Of a DNA stretch of 64,000 nt, positions 39,334 through 64,000 are shown one piece after another. This stretch comes from Hemibagrus wyckioides. Taxonomy: Eukaryota; Chordata; Actinopteri; Siluriformes; Bagridae. Position 1 is the stretch's first letter; every line of letters starts with the position of its first letter. A program made the translations under genes and the position numbers. The stretch is taken from positions 18,959,001 through 19,023,000 of the forward strand of contig NC_080719.1 of the NCBI RefSeq assembly GCF_019097595.1, in the 5' to 3' direction. The notes beneath the pieces were generated by a model. The model was not told the origin of the DNA. It saw only the letters and a list, made by a program, of their open reading frames with translations, and searched no databases.

Positions 39334-39493
39334 CTGCAAAAGAAAGTTTGTTTTAAAACTCATGAGAGGAATGATTGTCTTGATTTATAAAGTTTTGTTT
39401 AACTAACAGTTTAAAAAAATAATCTAAATCAGTTTAGTTGCACAATAATGGGCTAAAACTATATCATTCTTTATACTTAAGTTACGTAAACTT

Positions 39494-39723
39494 TATTTGT
39501 CACATATACAGTACATTACTGCACAGTGAAATTCTTTCTTCGCAAATCCCATCCTTGGAGTTTGGGGTCAGAGCACAGGGTCAGCCATGATGCAGCACCC
39601 CTGGAGCAGGGCAGGTTGGGGGCTTTGTTTAAGGGTCCTATGGTGGCAGCTTGGCAGTGCTGGGGCTTGAACCCCAATCTTCCGGTCAACAACCCAGAGC
39701 CTTAACCACTCGAGCTACCACTG
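39494..39723 (-). repeat. tRNA-derived SINE, copy 2
   Basis: Same unit as copy 1. On the minus strand it has box A TAGCTCGAGTGG, then CTCTGGGTTGTTGACCGGAA, and box B GGTTCAAGCCC. It is opposite in orientation to copy 3, 0.9 kb away. Confidence 0.8.
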
Positions 39724-39878
39724 AAATAAAATTCATTATATTTATTATATTAATTTGTTTCAGTTGACGAGATTGTGTGTAAAACAAAATGTTTAAAATT
39801 ACGAATAAATTATGTCGAACAATATAATGTTCACTTTTTGTGGTGGTATATTTAGATATGATATCCTGGACGATTAAA

Positions 39879-39885
<7 letters not shown>

Positions 39886-39943
<58 letters not shown>
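39886..39943. repeat. (AT)n microsatellite
   Basis: About 58 bases of pure AT repeat following a poly-A run. Confidence 0.95.
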
Positions 39944-39947
<4 letters not shown>

Positions 39948-40244
39948 AAATAAGAATAAGGAATCAAATGTCAGTGGCGAATATTGGGAAATTGACTCTT
40001 ATTGTTCGCTCAGGACTTTTATTATGTAAGGTTGATGTGTAAATATTCCCACTTCCGCATCAGTGTTTACAGCCTGCTGCACACCGGTTACAGAGGAGAT
40101 ACACGCTAAAGCAAAGTAAAATAAAACCAGTTTAATGTTTCTCCACATTTAATGGTTCTTTAAGTAACGCAGTGGTACAGCTAGCGCGTTTATTTTGCTA
40201 TCATTATGTGACGGTAACAAGTGTAGTTTAAGATGTGCAAGTTA

Positions 40245-40496
40245 TCAGGTTCTAAAGGCTGACATGCGGATTGAATGATCAGAAGCTGTAAGTGATCCGT
40301 ATTGAACTGTAAAAACATTCACATTCACTAGCGCCAGTTCTGTGGTGAAGTAGTATTTGTTGACATTCACACTGTGGGAATTCATCATCCCCTGTGAGAG
40401 ACGGTAGTTAAAACAGTCCTGGGAACCATTAAAGGTATCAGTTGGTTCCTCTTGGGTTCCTCTCCATCTGAGTACAACATCTTCTAATGATGGAAC
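40245..40496 (-). other. Second unassigned minus-strand open stretch
   Basis: After AACAGATCACAG on the minus strand an open frame of about 83 residues runs to a stop (motifs SLEDVVLRWRGTQEEP, NVFTVQYGSLTASD). The composition looks protein-like rather than repeat-derived, but I recognise no family. It is bracketed by the SINE copies at 39494-39723 and 40587-40800, so a link with the stretch at 39067-39333 is only a guess. Confidence 0.25.
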
Positions 40497-40586
40497 CTGT
40501 GATCTGTTATGATGATGCATTAATCAATTCAAAATCAAATACTTCATACACACAATAGTACATAATGAATTACCATCACTATTACA

Positions 40587-40800
40587 TTACTGGGCAGTGG
40601 TGACTCAAGTGGTGAAGGCTCTGGGTTGATGATCGGAGGATCAGGTTTCAAGCCCCAGCACCACCAAGCTCCACTGTTGGGCAATTGAGCAAGGCCCTAC
40701 CCCTCTCTGCTCCAGGGGCTCTGACCCCAACTTCCTCAGCTGGGATATGCGCAGAAAAGTATTCCACTGTGCTGTAATGTATGTGTGGCGATAATAAAGG
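40587..40800 (+). repeat. tRNA-derived SINE, copy 3
   Basis: Plus-strand copy with box A-like GACTCAAGTGG, degenerate box B GGTTTCAAGCC and the shared tail CTGTGCTGTAATGTATGTG, ending GCGATAATAAAGGC. Confidence 0.8.
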
Positions 40801-40984
40801 CTTCATGCCCTCAGTTCTATTAAGAACACCACACTAACACTGAGAAGAAACCTGCCTTTGTTTGCAGAACTAATTTTTAGAAACATTCCTTGAAATCTCT
40901 GCTCCATGTTAAATTGATGACGTATTTGTCAGCTCCACAATCATGCTGTGAATCTTCAGTTCTACCAAAATCCCAAATTTATAC

Positions 40985-41770
40985 ACTAATTATATTGGAA
41001 ACATATGAACATGTACTGGATTCAGATCCGCTGACTGGGAAGGCCATTGAAGAACACTGAGCTCATTGTCATGTTCATAAAAAGACGACTCGGGTATGGT
41101 GTGTTATCATGCTGGAAGAATCTGTGAAATGTTAAACGGGTAAATTGTCTGTAACAGTACTCAGTAAGTCTGAAGTGTTCGAATAATTGGGCTGACAAGG
41201 TTCCCCACATCATTACACCACCTCCACCAGCCTGGACTGTTTACACATGGCAGGTTGGATCTATGGGTTCTGTGGGTGCCGAATTCTGACCTGAGTACCT
41301 CAGCAGAAATCGAGATCATACAAGGTCAAATTTTTCCATTTGTCAACCATTCAGTGCGCCGTGTAGATTGTTCTTGGCTGACAGAAGTAAAACTAGATGT
41401 GCTTTTCTGCACTTATAGTCCATCTGCCTCATGTGATCTCTAACGTGGGTTAGATAGTCTTCCTGTCATTTCAGCATCAAGATATTTCAGCTATGACATC
41501 TGTTGACACTCTTGTAGTGTAAAATTCTCAAGAGAACTGCAGTTTCTGAAATACTCAAACCAGCCCATCTGGTACAATCAATCATGCCATGGTCAAAATG
41601 ACATAGATTATCATTCTGCTGTTTGATGTGAACATTGACATGTGTCTGCATGATTTTATGTGTTGTGTTGCTGCCATGTAATTGCTTGATTGGAGACCCT
41701 GCTTGAATGAGGAGAGTTAATATACCTTATAAAGTTGCTGATGAGTGTTTCATGGATCTTCCGTTGTTAT
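40985..41770 (-). mobile_element. Decayed Tc1-like transposon upstream of abcc10
   Basis: Antisense transposase wording is recognisable across the tract: CACCTCCACCAGCCTGGACT, TTCTTGGCTGACAGAAGT, GTTTCTGAAATACTCAAACC and ATCATGCCATGGTCAAAATG. The reading frame is broken many times. It lies directly upstream of the ABCC10 first coding exon. Confidence 0.65.
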
Positions 41771-41916
41771 ATGAGAAATGTGTACTCAGGAAGTGAAACA
41801 GTATTTTTTTTCTTTTCTGCCCTGTGTGTGTATGTGTATGTGTGTGTGTGAGACAGCTGCAAAGTACTGAGGTGAGATTCAGACCTCATCATAAACTCAA
41901 CCTCGGCTCAGACGTC

Positions 41917-41931
41917 ATGTCCAGACTGTGA
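41917..41931 (+). promoter_or_regulatory. Short upstream frame before the abcc10 start
   Basis: ATG TCC AGA CTG TGA ends 15 bases before the chosen ABCC10 ATG (41947). It matters only if this stretch is in the mature 5' UTR. Confidence 0.35.
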
Positions 41932-41946
41932 TTCAGACAGCTGATC

Positions 41947-56000
<14,054 letters not shown>

Positions 56001-58249
56001 TTTCTATCTAAATAATGCCAATGATAAATGAGATTTTTTACACCGTATTTACGTCTTTCCCATTTGATATGAGTGTCTTGATTGTTTAGCATTTTAGAGC
56101 TAATATAAATGCAATCTGTTACCCGAATTTGTGAGAAATCTGCTACCTGTTTTGTACTCTCGTCACACCTTTAAAACTATAAGTCTAGTATAATTTATAC
56201 AGAAAATAAGACGTTCATACACTGAGACTCAAAAAATGTGTATTGAATAAGTAAAGCTATTTTACACGGAAACAATTGGAAAACGTTGTCATTCTTGACC
56301 TGTTTTTAATGATGGTTTACTTTATTTCACACCACAATTCGTTTATAAGGAGCCTGTTACCATAAATGTTGCATGTACACACTAGTTCTTTAGCTATGAG
56401 CTTTATTATATTAAGCTATATTAGATATAGCTACCTCACTCAATATTTATGGAGACAAAAGGTCATGTATATATTTTTGCAAAGCAGCAATCTAATTTCT
56501 GTTATATCAAAGATCTGTTTTAAATAATGAAGTTTTTAACTAGCTTAATAAGGAAGCTTCTTAATGAAATGTAAGCTTCTTAATGGTCCAGTATTTATTT
56601 TTATTATGTGTTGTCAACACAGATACTTAATCTGCATACCAGAAGGTGTGTTCACTCCACCCAGAACATCTATGCTGTTTAATGGAATAGTAGAGGGTGT
56701 TCCTTTGTGAAAGTTGAACACCTGAGTCATATGGGAGGGATACAGGTGTGGACACGTTTTTTTGGAAATGTATTCTTACGAGGGCTTTTTTTTCCTGGAT
56801 GGAAATATGTCATAAGAAGGAATTTGTGGTTTTGGCAGGGTGTCCAAAGCTGTGTGATTGAGGTTAAACCTGTTTGTTGGCTGTTGAGGTGTTTGCTGCC
56901 TTAAAGATGCCTGTCTCTCATACAGTCAGCGGATTGAGAAGGTAAACATAGTCAGGCCGCTCTGTCTGCGCTGGAATATCAACATGGAAAATTGACACAG
57001 CCAGCTCTGAAACGAAGTTTTAATACAAGGTCAGGTAAGACTATATTATTTGTCTGTTTATTATTGCATCCATAATTCTGTAGTCTTCTCTAAATGTTAT
57101 TGTACTAGGAGTATGGTTCATTTATTGTTTATAACAAAGTTGTGTGTGCATGCGTATGCTTTTGAACGGAAATGAATTCTCTGGATTTTAATTTTGTCTC
57201 TCAGTTGGCAAACATGAAAACGGAAAATGATAAAAGGCACTCGCGAATCTAACACTGATGATGATTGAAAGTCTCATTTATTTGTGCCAAGCTAAAAACA
57301 ATGCTATTATTGCCCAAATATACACTGTCTTACTGTATCTTAAAATATATTGATACTGGAAGTAGGTAATAGATATTATAGATAAGGCAAAAGTTTATAT
57401 AAAATCATGCTCATTCGCTCGGGTATCAATACGTAAAGTATCCCAGGAGCACCTTTAGCCACTGTACAGAAGGTGTGGCTCAGTACACACAACCTCTTGT
57501 CTTCTGGTCAAACCCGTTTTCTGAACCACAACACAAATACTTTAAGGTTTCGGGTCAGTGTTTTGCTCTCACTATCATTCCCGAAAGAATGCAGCGCTAT
57601 TAGGAGATTTACACAAGAAACCATTGTTACGTTCTTCAATCTTTTAAATCTTTCAGATTTTACCTGGTATCATTTTTCCATGCGTTCTTTTACTTTTGTT
57701 TGTTTTTGTATTGTCCCCAAAGAGCTGTTGTGGTGAACACACTCCTCATATCCTCACCACATTCTAACCGGCTGCGAATTAGATTCAATGCAGGAATGAT
57801 ACGGAATTAATATGAGCCGCACAATGAGAAAATTTTATAAATAATTCAGTATTTAGCGCCCTATCTAATTAGAAACACAAATGTATTGCAATACGCAGAT
57901 AAACCGCTATGATCCTATTGGACAATAATGAGCAATTTACTAGGGATAAAATAATCGGTGATATATAGAGGACTGACAATATTTAGAAATCTGGAAATGT
58001 ATGTTATTTTATGTTAAACTTTTTAGATCCAAAAATACAATTTGTCCAAATTAAGTAAATGCATGTCCTAATAATGGCAATACAAAAATATTTCATTTAA
58101 TTAAAAATATTAACAGACCAGATGATTTACAAGTAAAGATGCATTAACAATATGGATATTTTCCTGATTAGGAAACATTTATTGGCTCAGCATTTAACAA
58201 CGGATTAAATGAATGGTTTTAGGAATTTAAATGTTTGTTTGTTTGTTTT

Positions 58250-58325
<76 letters not shown>

Positions 58326-58482
58326 TGCTGTTTGTTTCAGTTTCTCACATCCTACTTGATGCTGCATTTTATAATGTGTATGTTGAAAGCTCAAATCTAA
58401 TAGCTTTTGAAGACTAAAATATTCATAAAGACCTACTAATATATCAGAATATCTAATTGATTTCCTTTTTTCTCTTTTACAG
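56001..58482 (+). other. abcc10 3' UTR, intergenic DNA and leader of the AHNAK-like gene
   Basis: No clear coding exon. A possible non-coding first exon of the next gene ends near 57034 at CAAGGTCAG/GTAAGA. A (TTTC)n microsatellite lies at about 58250-58326. Confidence 0.45.
58250..58326. repeat. (TTTC)n microsatellite
   Basis: About 19 pure TTTC units in the leader intron of the AHNAK-like gene. Confidence 0.95.
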
Positions 58483-58509
58483 GCTCAGTCCTTACCTCTC
58501 TTGTAAAAA

Positions 58510-58638
58510 ATGGTATGTATTTTTTTTAACACTTGCACCTGATTAAATAAAAATGTATCTTACTGACTGTATACTCAAATTAATAGAAAATGAATAGAAA
58601 ATTCCAAAAACATTAAAAAATGTGAATTGCTTTAAAAA

Positions 58639-58712
<74 letters not shown>

Positions 58713-61700
58713 CTTTGTTAAGAATACCATATACATGTGTATTGATACTCTTCAGACTAGTCACCGAAGGAGTCTATCTGATAGCCTTGTGCTTGAGGAT
58801 AGTGACAAAGGATTTGTGAATGTCTCTGGAAACCTTGAAGAATATCAAGAAGGTAAATTAATTTTTTTTATGATTCATCAGATTTTTGATTTATCAGCTG
58901 TAAATCAGCTGTAGCTATACAGTATATACGTCTACTGTATATATAATGTAAACAAACTGTTTAGAACCAAATCTGACTATACATTTTTTAGATTTGGCTG
59001 TTGGTTGTGTGTATGCTGTTAGTACCAGTGTGTCAGGTGCAAAACCTCTGTTTCAGATGGTGAACATTGTTTTTCTTGCCCAGTTATGTTAATCATCCTC
59101 TAGAATAAACATTCTTTAGATGCTCAAAAATCCTAGCAACACTGCTTTGCCTCATATACTACTTACTACATACTACAAATTGGCATTAAATTTGAGCTGA
59201 AAATAGTCCATCACTCAAATATCATCTGGTAAGCGGTGGTCCATTAGGTGGTTCCTAGTTCCTAGTCACATTTGAGGGGAACTGACAATCTGTCTATAGA
59301 AGCTGATGGAATCTACTCAGTAATTTCAAACAGATAAAAAGTTCAGGTACAGAATGTAGATATACCTACCTTCATTTCATTATTTTGTGTACAAGTGTTA
59401 AGTTGTTGCCATTGCAGGAGATGGAACTATTGGTGGCATGAAGAATGAAGTGATTGACATACTGAAACTTATTGAACCATACAATCACAAGAATGGAGGT
59501 CTGTCAAGGCCAGACATGAGATCCAGTAAAAGCTTGGGAAATTTGGACAGAATCAAAGCTCCAGATGAGGTATGTTCCAACTGCAGTTTACATTGCTATA
59601 CTAAATAATATTTAACAAAATAACAAAATAATATTTTTTTTTTTGCTATTTTTTATTCTGCTAACAAAATAATATTTAACATACAGCAAGAGGGAAATTA
59701 TATAATTATATAAAAAGTAGAATTAAAGTGGCAGTTGTAATTAGTAAGGTTTGTGTTAAATGCATTTGACATACATATCAAATAAATTAATATAACTGTT
59801 AACATAATATTTCTACAGCTACGTAAGGATTCTTACAACAAGCTGTTCAATACTAAAGTCAAGAGGTTTATTAAAGGAAAAAGCCAAGATGATGTCAGAC
59901 TGGGGAGGATCTCAGCCACCGATTTTAAAGGTCCAAGAATAGAAGTGAAATCGGAAAAGTCTAACCTTCCAAGATTTGTCAGACCTGATATTGATGTTGG
60001 AGGAGACGTCACGGGCCCAGACTTTAGTTTGTCATCCCCCGATTATGGACTATCAAATCTGAAAACCGGACTTCCAAATGTGGGCTTACCATCAGGCAAC
60101 ATGAACACACCCAGGTTTAAAATGCCTGATTTTGGACCGACAGCACATAAAATAGTAGCACCTGATGTCTCACAACCTACGATTAAGGGACAATTCAGTT
60201 CACCAGACATCACAACCCCAGATCTCAATGCACACACTCTAGATAGACTCAAACTGCCAAATTTACAAAAGCCACATTTGAACTTTGAAGTTCCAGATGG
60301 TGATATCGATACATCTGGACTCAGCAAGGACTTTAAAGCTCCTGACTTTAATACTGGCGCTCCCTCAGGAAAAATAAAAATACCAAAATTTGGATTATCG
60401 AGTCATGTGTCTAAAGGAGGGGTTCATGAGAAAGACATTCAGTTGAATCTCCCTGAAGCTGATTTAAGGGCACCAAAAGTGAATATGAACTCCCCTGACA
60501 TTGACATTGATAATCCTACAGGGAAAATTCAAATGTCCAAATTAAAAATGCCAAAACTTCCAGGTTTTAAAGGACCTGACATTGATGTGAAAGGAGACTT
60601 GGAAAGGCCTGATGTGATGTGGTCCTCTCATAAATTTGATGCAGATGTTCCTGATATTGACATTGATGGGCCCAAAGCAGACCTTAAGGGTGTGACCCTA
60701 CCAAATATGGACCTACCATCTGGTAAATCAAAAATGCCTAAATTCAAGATGCCTGATTTTGGACACTCAATATCTAATGTAAAGGCACCTGAGATGGATC
60801 TTTCTCTGCCTAAAATGAAAGGACAGATAAATTCACCAAATCTCACAGCACCAGATTTAGATGTTGATTTCCCTACAGGTAAAATCGAAGGGCCAACAAT
60901 TAAAGAACCAAAAGCTGATATCAGAGCACCTGAATTCAACATCAATGCTCCCTCAGGGAAACTGAAATTGCCAAAATTCAAAGGCCCTAAGGGAGATATA
61001 GGGTCACCAGACATGAATTTGGCTTTCCCTGACGCAGACCTCTCTCTACCTAAAATGAAAGGAGGGATACAGTCACCAAATCTCACAGCCCCAGAGCTTG
61101 ATATTGATGTTCCCAAAGGTAAAATTAAAGGACCAACTCTTAAAGAACCAAACTTTGATATTAGGGCACCTGGATTTAATATTGATGCCCCTTCAGGAAA
61201 ACTGAAAATGCCAAATTTCAAAGGTCCCAATATTAAGGGAGATATAGGTTCACCAGACATGAATTTGGCTTTCCCTAGAGGAGATGTGAAAGGACCAACA
61301 CTAGATCTGAAATCTCCAAATGTTGACCTTGATGGCCCCTCAGGGAAAATCAAAATGCCTAAAATGAAAACACCCAAATTTAGCCTTCCTGGTTTTAAAG
61401 GACCCGATCTTGATGTCAAAGGGGACTTGAAAGGGCCAGATTTGAGCATGTCCTCTCCTAAATTTAATGCAGATATTGCTGATCCTGACCTTGACATTGA
61501 TGCCCCCTCAGGAAAACTGAAAATGCCAAATTTCAAAGGTCCCAATATTAAGGGAGATATAGGTTCACCAGACATGAATTTGGCTTTCCCTAGAGGAGAT
61601 GTGAAAGGACCAACACTAGATCTGAAATCTCCAAATGTTGACCTTGATGGCCCCTCAGGGAAAATCAAAATGCCTAAAATGAAAACACCCAAATTTAGCC

Positions 61701-64000
61701 TTCCTGGTTTTAAAGGACCCGATCTTGATGTCAAAGGGGACTTGAAAGGGCCAGATTTGAGCATGTCCTCTCCTAAATTTAATGCAGATATTCCTGATCC
61801 TGACCTTGACATTGATGCCCCTTCAGGAAAACTGAAAATGCCAAATTTCAAAGGTCCCAATATTAAGGGAGATATAGGTTCACCAGACATGAATTTGGCT
61901 TTCCCTAGAGGAGATGTGAAAGGACCAACACTAGATCTGAAATCTCCAAATGTTGACCTTGATGGCCCCTCAGGGAAAATCAAAATGCCTAAAATGAAAA
62001 CACCCAAATTTAGCCTTCCTGGTTTTAAAGGACCCGATCTTGATGTCAAAGGGGACTTGAAAGGGCCAGATTTGAGCATGTCCTCTCCTAAATTTAATGC
62101 AGATATTGCTGATCCTGACCTTGACATTGATGCCCCCTCAGGAAAACTGAAAATGCCAAATTTCAAAGGTCCCAATATTAAGGGAGATATAGGTTCACCA
62201 GACATGAATTTGGCTTTCCCTAGAGGAGATGTGAAAGGACCAACACTAGATCTGAAATCTCCAAATGTTGACCTTGATGGCCCCTCAGGGAAAATCAAAA
62301 TGCCTAAAATGAAAACACCCAAATTTAGCCTTCCTGGTTTTAAAGGACCCGATCTTGATGTCAAAGGGGACTTGAAAGGGCCAGATTTGAGCATGTCCTC
62401 TCCTAAATTTAATGCAGATATTCCTGATCCTGACCTTGACATTGATGCCCCTTCAGGAAAACTGAAAATGCCAAATTTCAAAGGTCCCAATATTAAGGGA
62501 GATATAGGTTCACCAGACATGAATTTGGCTTTCCCTAGAGGAGATGTGAAAGGACCAACACTAGATCTGAAATCTCCAAATGTTGACCTTGATGGCCCCT
62601 CAGGGAAAATCAAAATGCCTAAAATGAAAACACCCAAATTTAGCCTTCCTGGTTTTAAAAGACCTGAGCTTGATGTCAAAGGAGACTTGAAAGGGCCAGA
62701 TTTGAGCATGTCCTCTCCTAAATTTAATGCAGATATTCCTGATCCTGACCTTGACATTGATGCCCCCTCAGGAAAACTGAAAATGCCAAATTTCAAAGGT
62801 CCCAATATTAAGGGAGATATAGGTTCACCAGACATGAATTTGGCTTTCCCTAGAGGAGATGTGAAAGGACCAACACTAGATCTGAAATCTCCAAATGTTG
62901 ACCTTGATGGCCCCTCAGGGAAAATCAAAATGCCTAAAATGAAAACACCCAAATTTAGCCTTCCTGGTTTTAAAAGACCTGAGCTTGATGTCAAAGGAGA
63001 CTTGAAAGGGCCAGATTTGAGCATGTCCTCTCCTAAATTTAATGCAGATATTCCTGATCCTGACCTTGACATTGATGCCCCCTCAGGAAAACTGAAAATG
63101 CCAAATTTCAAAGGTCCCAATATTAAGGGAGATATAGGTTCACCAGACATGAATTTGGCTTTCCCTAGAGGAGATGTGAAAGGACCAACACTAGATCTGA
63201 AATCTCCAAATGTTGACCTTGATGGCCCCTCAGGGAAAATCAAAATGCCTAAAATGAAAACACCCAAATTTAGCCTTCCTGGTTTTAAAAGACCTGAGCT
63301 TGATGTCAAAGGAGACTTGAAAGGGCCAGATTTGAGCATGTCCTCTCCTAAATTTAATGCAGATATTCCTGATCCTGACCTTGACATTGATGGACCCAAA
63401 GGTAACATTAATGGCATGACACTTCCAAATGTGCACCTACCATCTGGTAAAACAAAAACACCTAAGTTTAAGTTGCCTAGTTTTGGATTCTCAGGATCAA
63501 AAATGAAGACCCCTGAGATGGATTACTCACTTCCAAACATGAAAGGAGAGATAAACTCACCAAATCTCACAGCTCCAGAATTAGGTGTAAATGTCCCTAC
63601 AGGTAAAATCAAAGGACCAACTCTTAAAGAACCAAAGTTTGATATCAGGTCACCTGACTTCAACCTCCGTGCTCCATCAGGGAAACTTAAAATGCCAAAT
63701 CTCAATGGCCCCAGCATCAAGGGAGATATAGATTCACCAGACATGAATTTGGCTTTCCCTGAAGGAGATGTGAAAGGGCCAAAACTAGATGTGAAATCCC
63801 CTGATATCGACATTGACAGTCCTACAGGGAAAATCAAAATGCCTAAAATGAAAACACCCAAATTTAGCATTCCAGGTTTTAAAGGACCTGGCATTGATGT
63901 TAAAGGAGACTTGAAAGGGCCAGATTTGAGCATGTCCTCTCCTAAATACGATGCAAATATTACTGGTCCTGACCTTGACATTGATGGACCCAAAGGTAAC
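58510..64000 (+). CDS. AHNAK-like giant repeat protein, N-terminal part (continues past window)
   Basis: The ATG is the last codon of exon 58483-58512. Further coding exons are 58756-58852, 59418-59569 and a giant exon from 59819 to beyond 64000; phases agree and 1478 codons are visible. The first about 84 residues (MTSHRRSLSDSLVLEDSDKG; NEVIDILKLIEPYN; SSKSLGNLDRIKAPDE) are unique. The rest is built of AHNAK/desmoyokin-type units with KMPKMKTPKFSLPGFKGPDL, DVKGDLKGPDLSMSSPKFN and LDIDAPSGKLKMP. Proteins of this family are very long, membrane-skeleton and calcium-channel-associated scaffolds. No complete PDZ domain, which AHNAK and periaxin carry at the N-terminus, is visible; NEVIDILKLIEPY may be a remnant of its last helix. 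It could therefore be an AHNAK-related paralogue rather than the AHNAK orthologue. Confidence 0.85.
58643..58709. repeat. (AT)n microsatellite
   Basis: About 65 bases of pure AT repeat within 50 bases of the acceptor of the next coding exon. Confidence 0.95.
61201..63390 (+). repeat. Seven tandem 315-bp (105-residue) units in the AHNAK-like exon
   Basis: Units begin at 61201, 61516, 61831, 62146, 62461, 62776 and 63091, exactly 315 bases apart with no length change, so frame is kept. Copies differ at few positions. Units 1-4 read GFKGPDLD; units 5-7 read GFKRPELD. Units 1 and 3 have IADPD while 2 and 4 have IPDPD. Flanking units before 61200 and after 63400 are much more diverged. The last unit ends about 15 bases early by merging into a GPKGN-type unit. 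Confidence 0.95.

Noticed and set aside
60628..63417. 929-codon open frame on the minus strand
   Set aside because: It is the antisense of the AHNAK-like repeat exon. Regular repeats of 105 codons without stops on one strand easily leave the other strand open. The plus frame has the AHNAK family signature and proper splicing.
63523..63993. 156-codon minus-strand open frame (and a similar one at 60043-60327)
   Set aside because: Same antisense shadow of the AHNAK-like repeats.

Overview
This is a stretch of vertebrate nuclear DNA, almost certainly from a ray-finned fish. The genes are split into many short exons by GT..AG introns. The proteins match vertebrate families closely, and the spaces between exons are full of decayed Tc1-type transposons, tRNA-derived SINEs, CCATC-type fish repeats and long AT, ATT, TTTC and GATA microsatellites. 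I cannot fix the species.

Layout, left to right: (1) the last four coding exons of MRPL45 (+, 927-2893; the 5' part lies outside the window); (2) a complete ten-exon GPR179 on the minus strand (16789-4609), tail-to-tail with MRPL45; (3) SOCS7 (+, 19325-28434, nine exons), head-to-head with GPR179; (4) the zinc-finger factor SP2 (+, 30144-37060, eight exons including a 7-base coding first exon), preceded by four CCAAT boxes; (5) a 4.9 kb gap with SINEs, a decayed Tc1 element and two unexplained minus-strand open stretches; (6) the ABC transporter ABCC10/MRP7 (+, 41947-56000, 21 coding exons); (7) the 5' part of an AHNAK-like giant repeat protein (+, from 58510, running off the right edge), with seven nearly identical 315-bp units.

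MRPL45-GPR179-SOCS7 is also the gene order on human 17q12, which supports orthology. The genes do not form one pathway: mitochondrial translation, retinal ON-bipolar signalling, ubiquitin-linked signalling control, transcription, drug/lipophilic-anion export and a membrane-associated scaffold. Exon joins were checked by hand for reading phase, and all proposed junctions keep frame. Points worth a second look are the AHNAK-like repeat array with a dimer-of-units pattern, the SP2 micro-exon and its CCAAT array, an orphan 81-bp in-phase exon-like segment between GPR179 and SOCS7, and unassigned coding-like stretches between SP2 and ABCC10. I found no CRISPR, operon or other prokaryote-type system.
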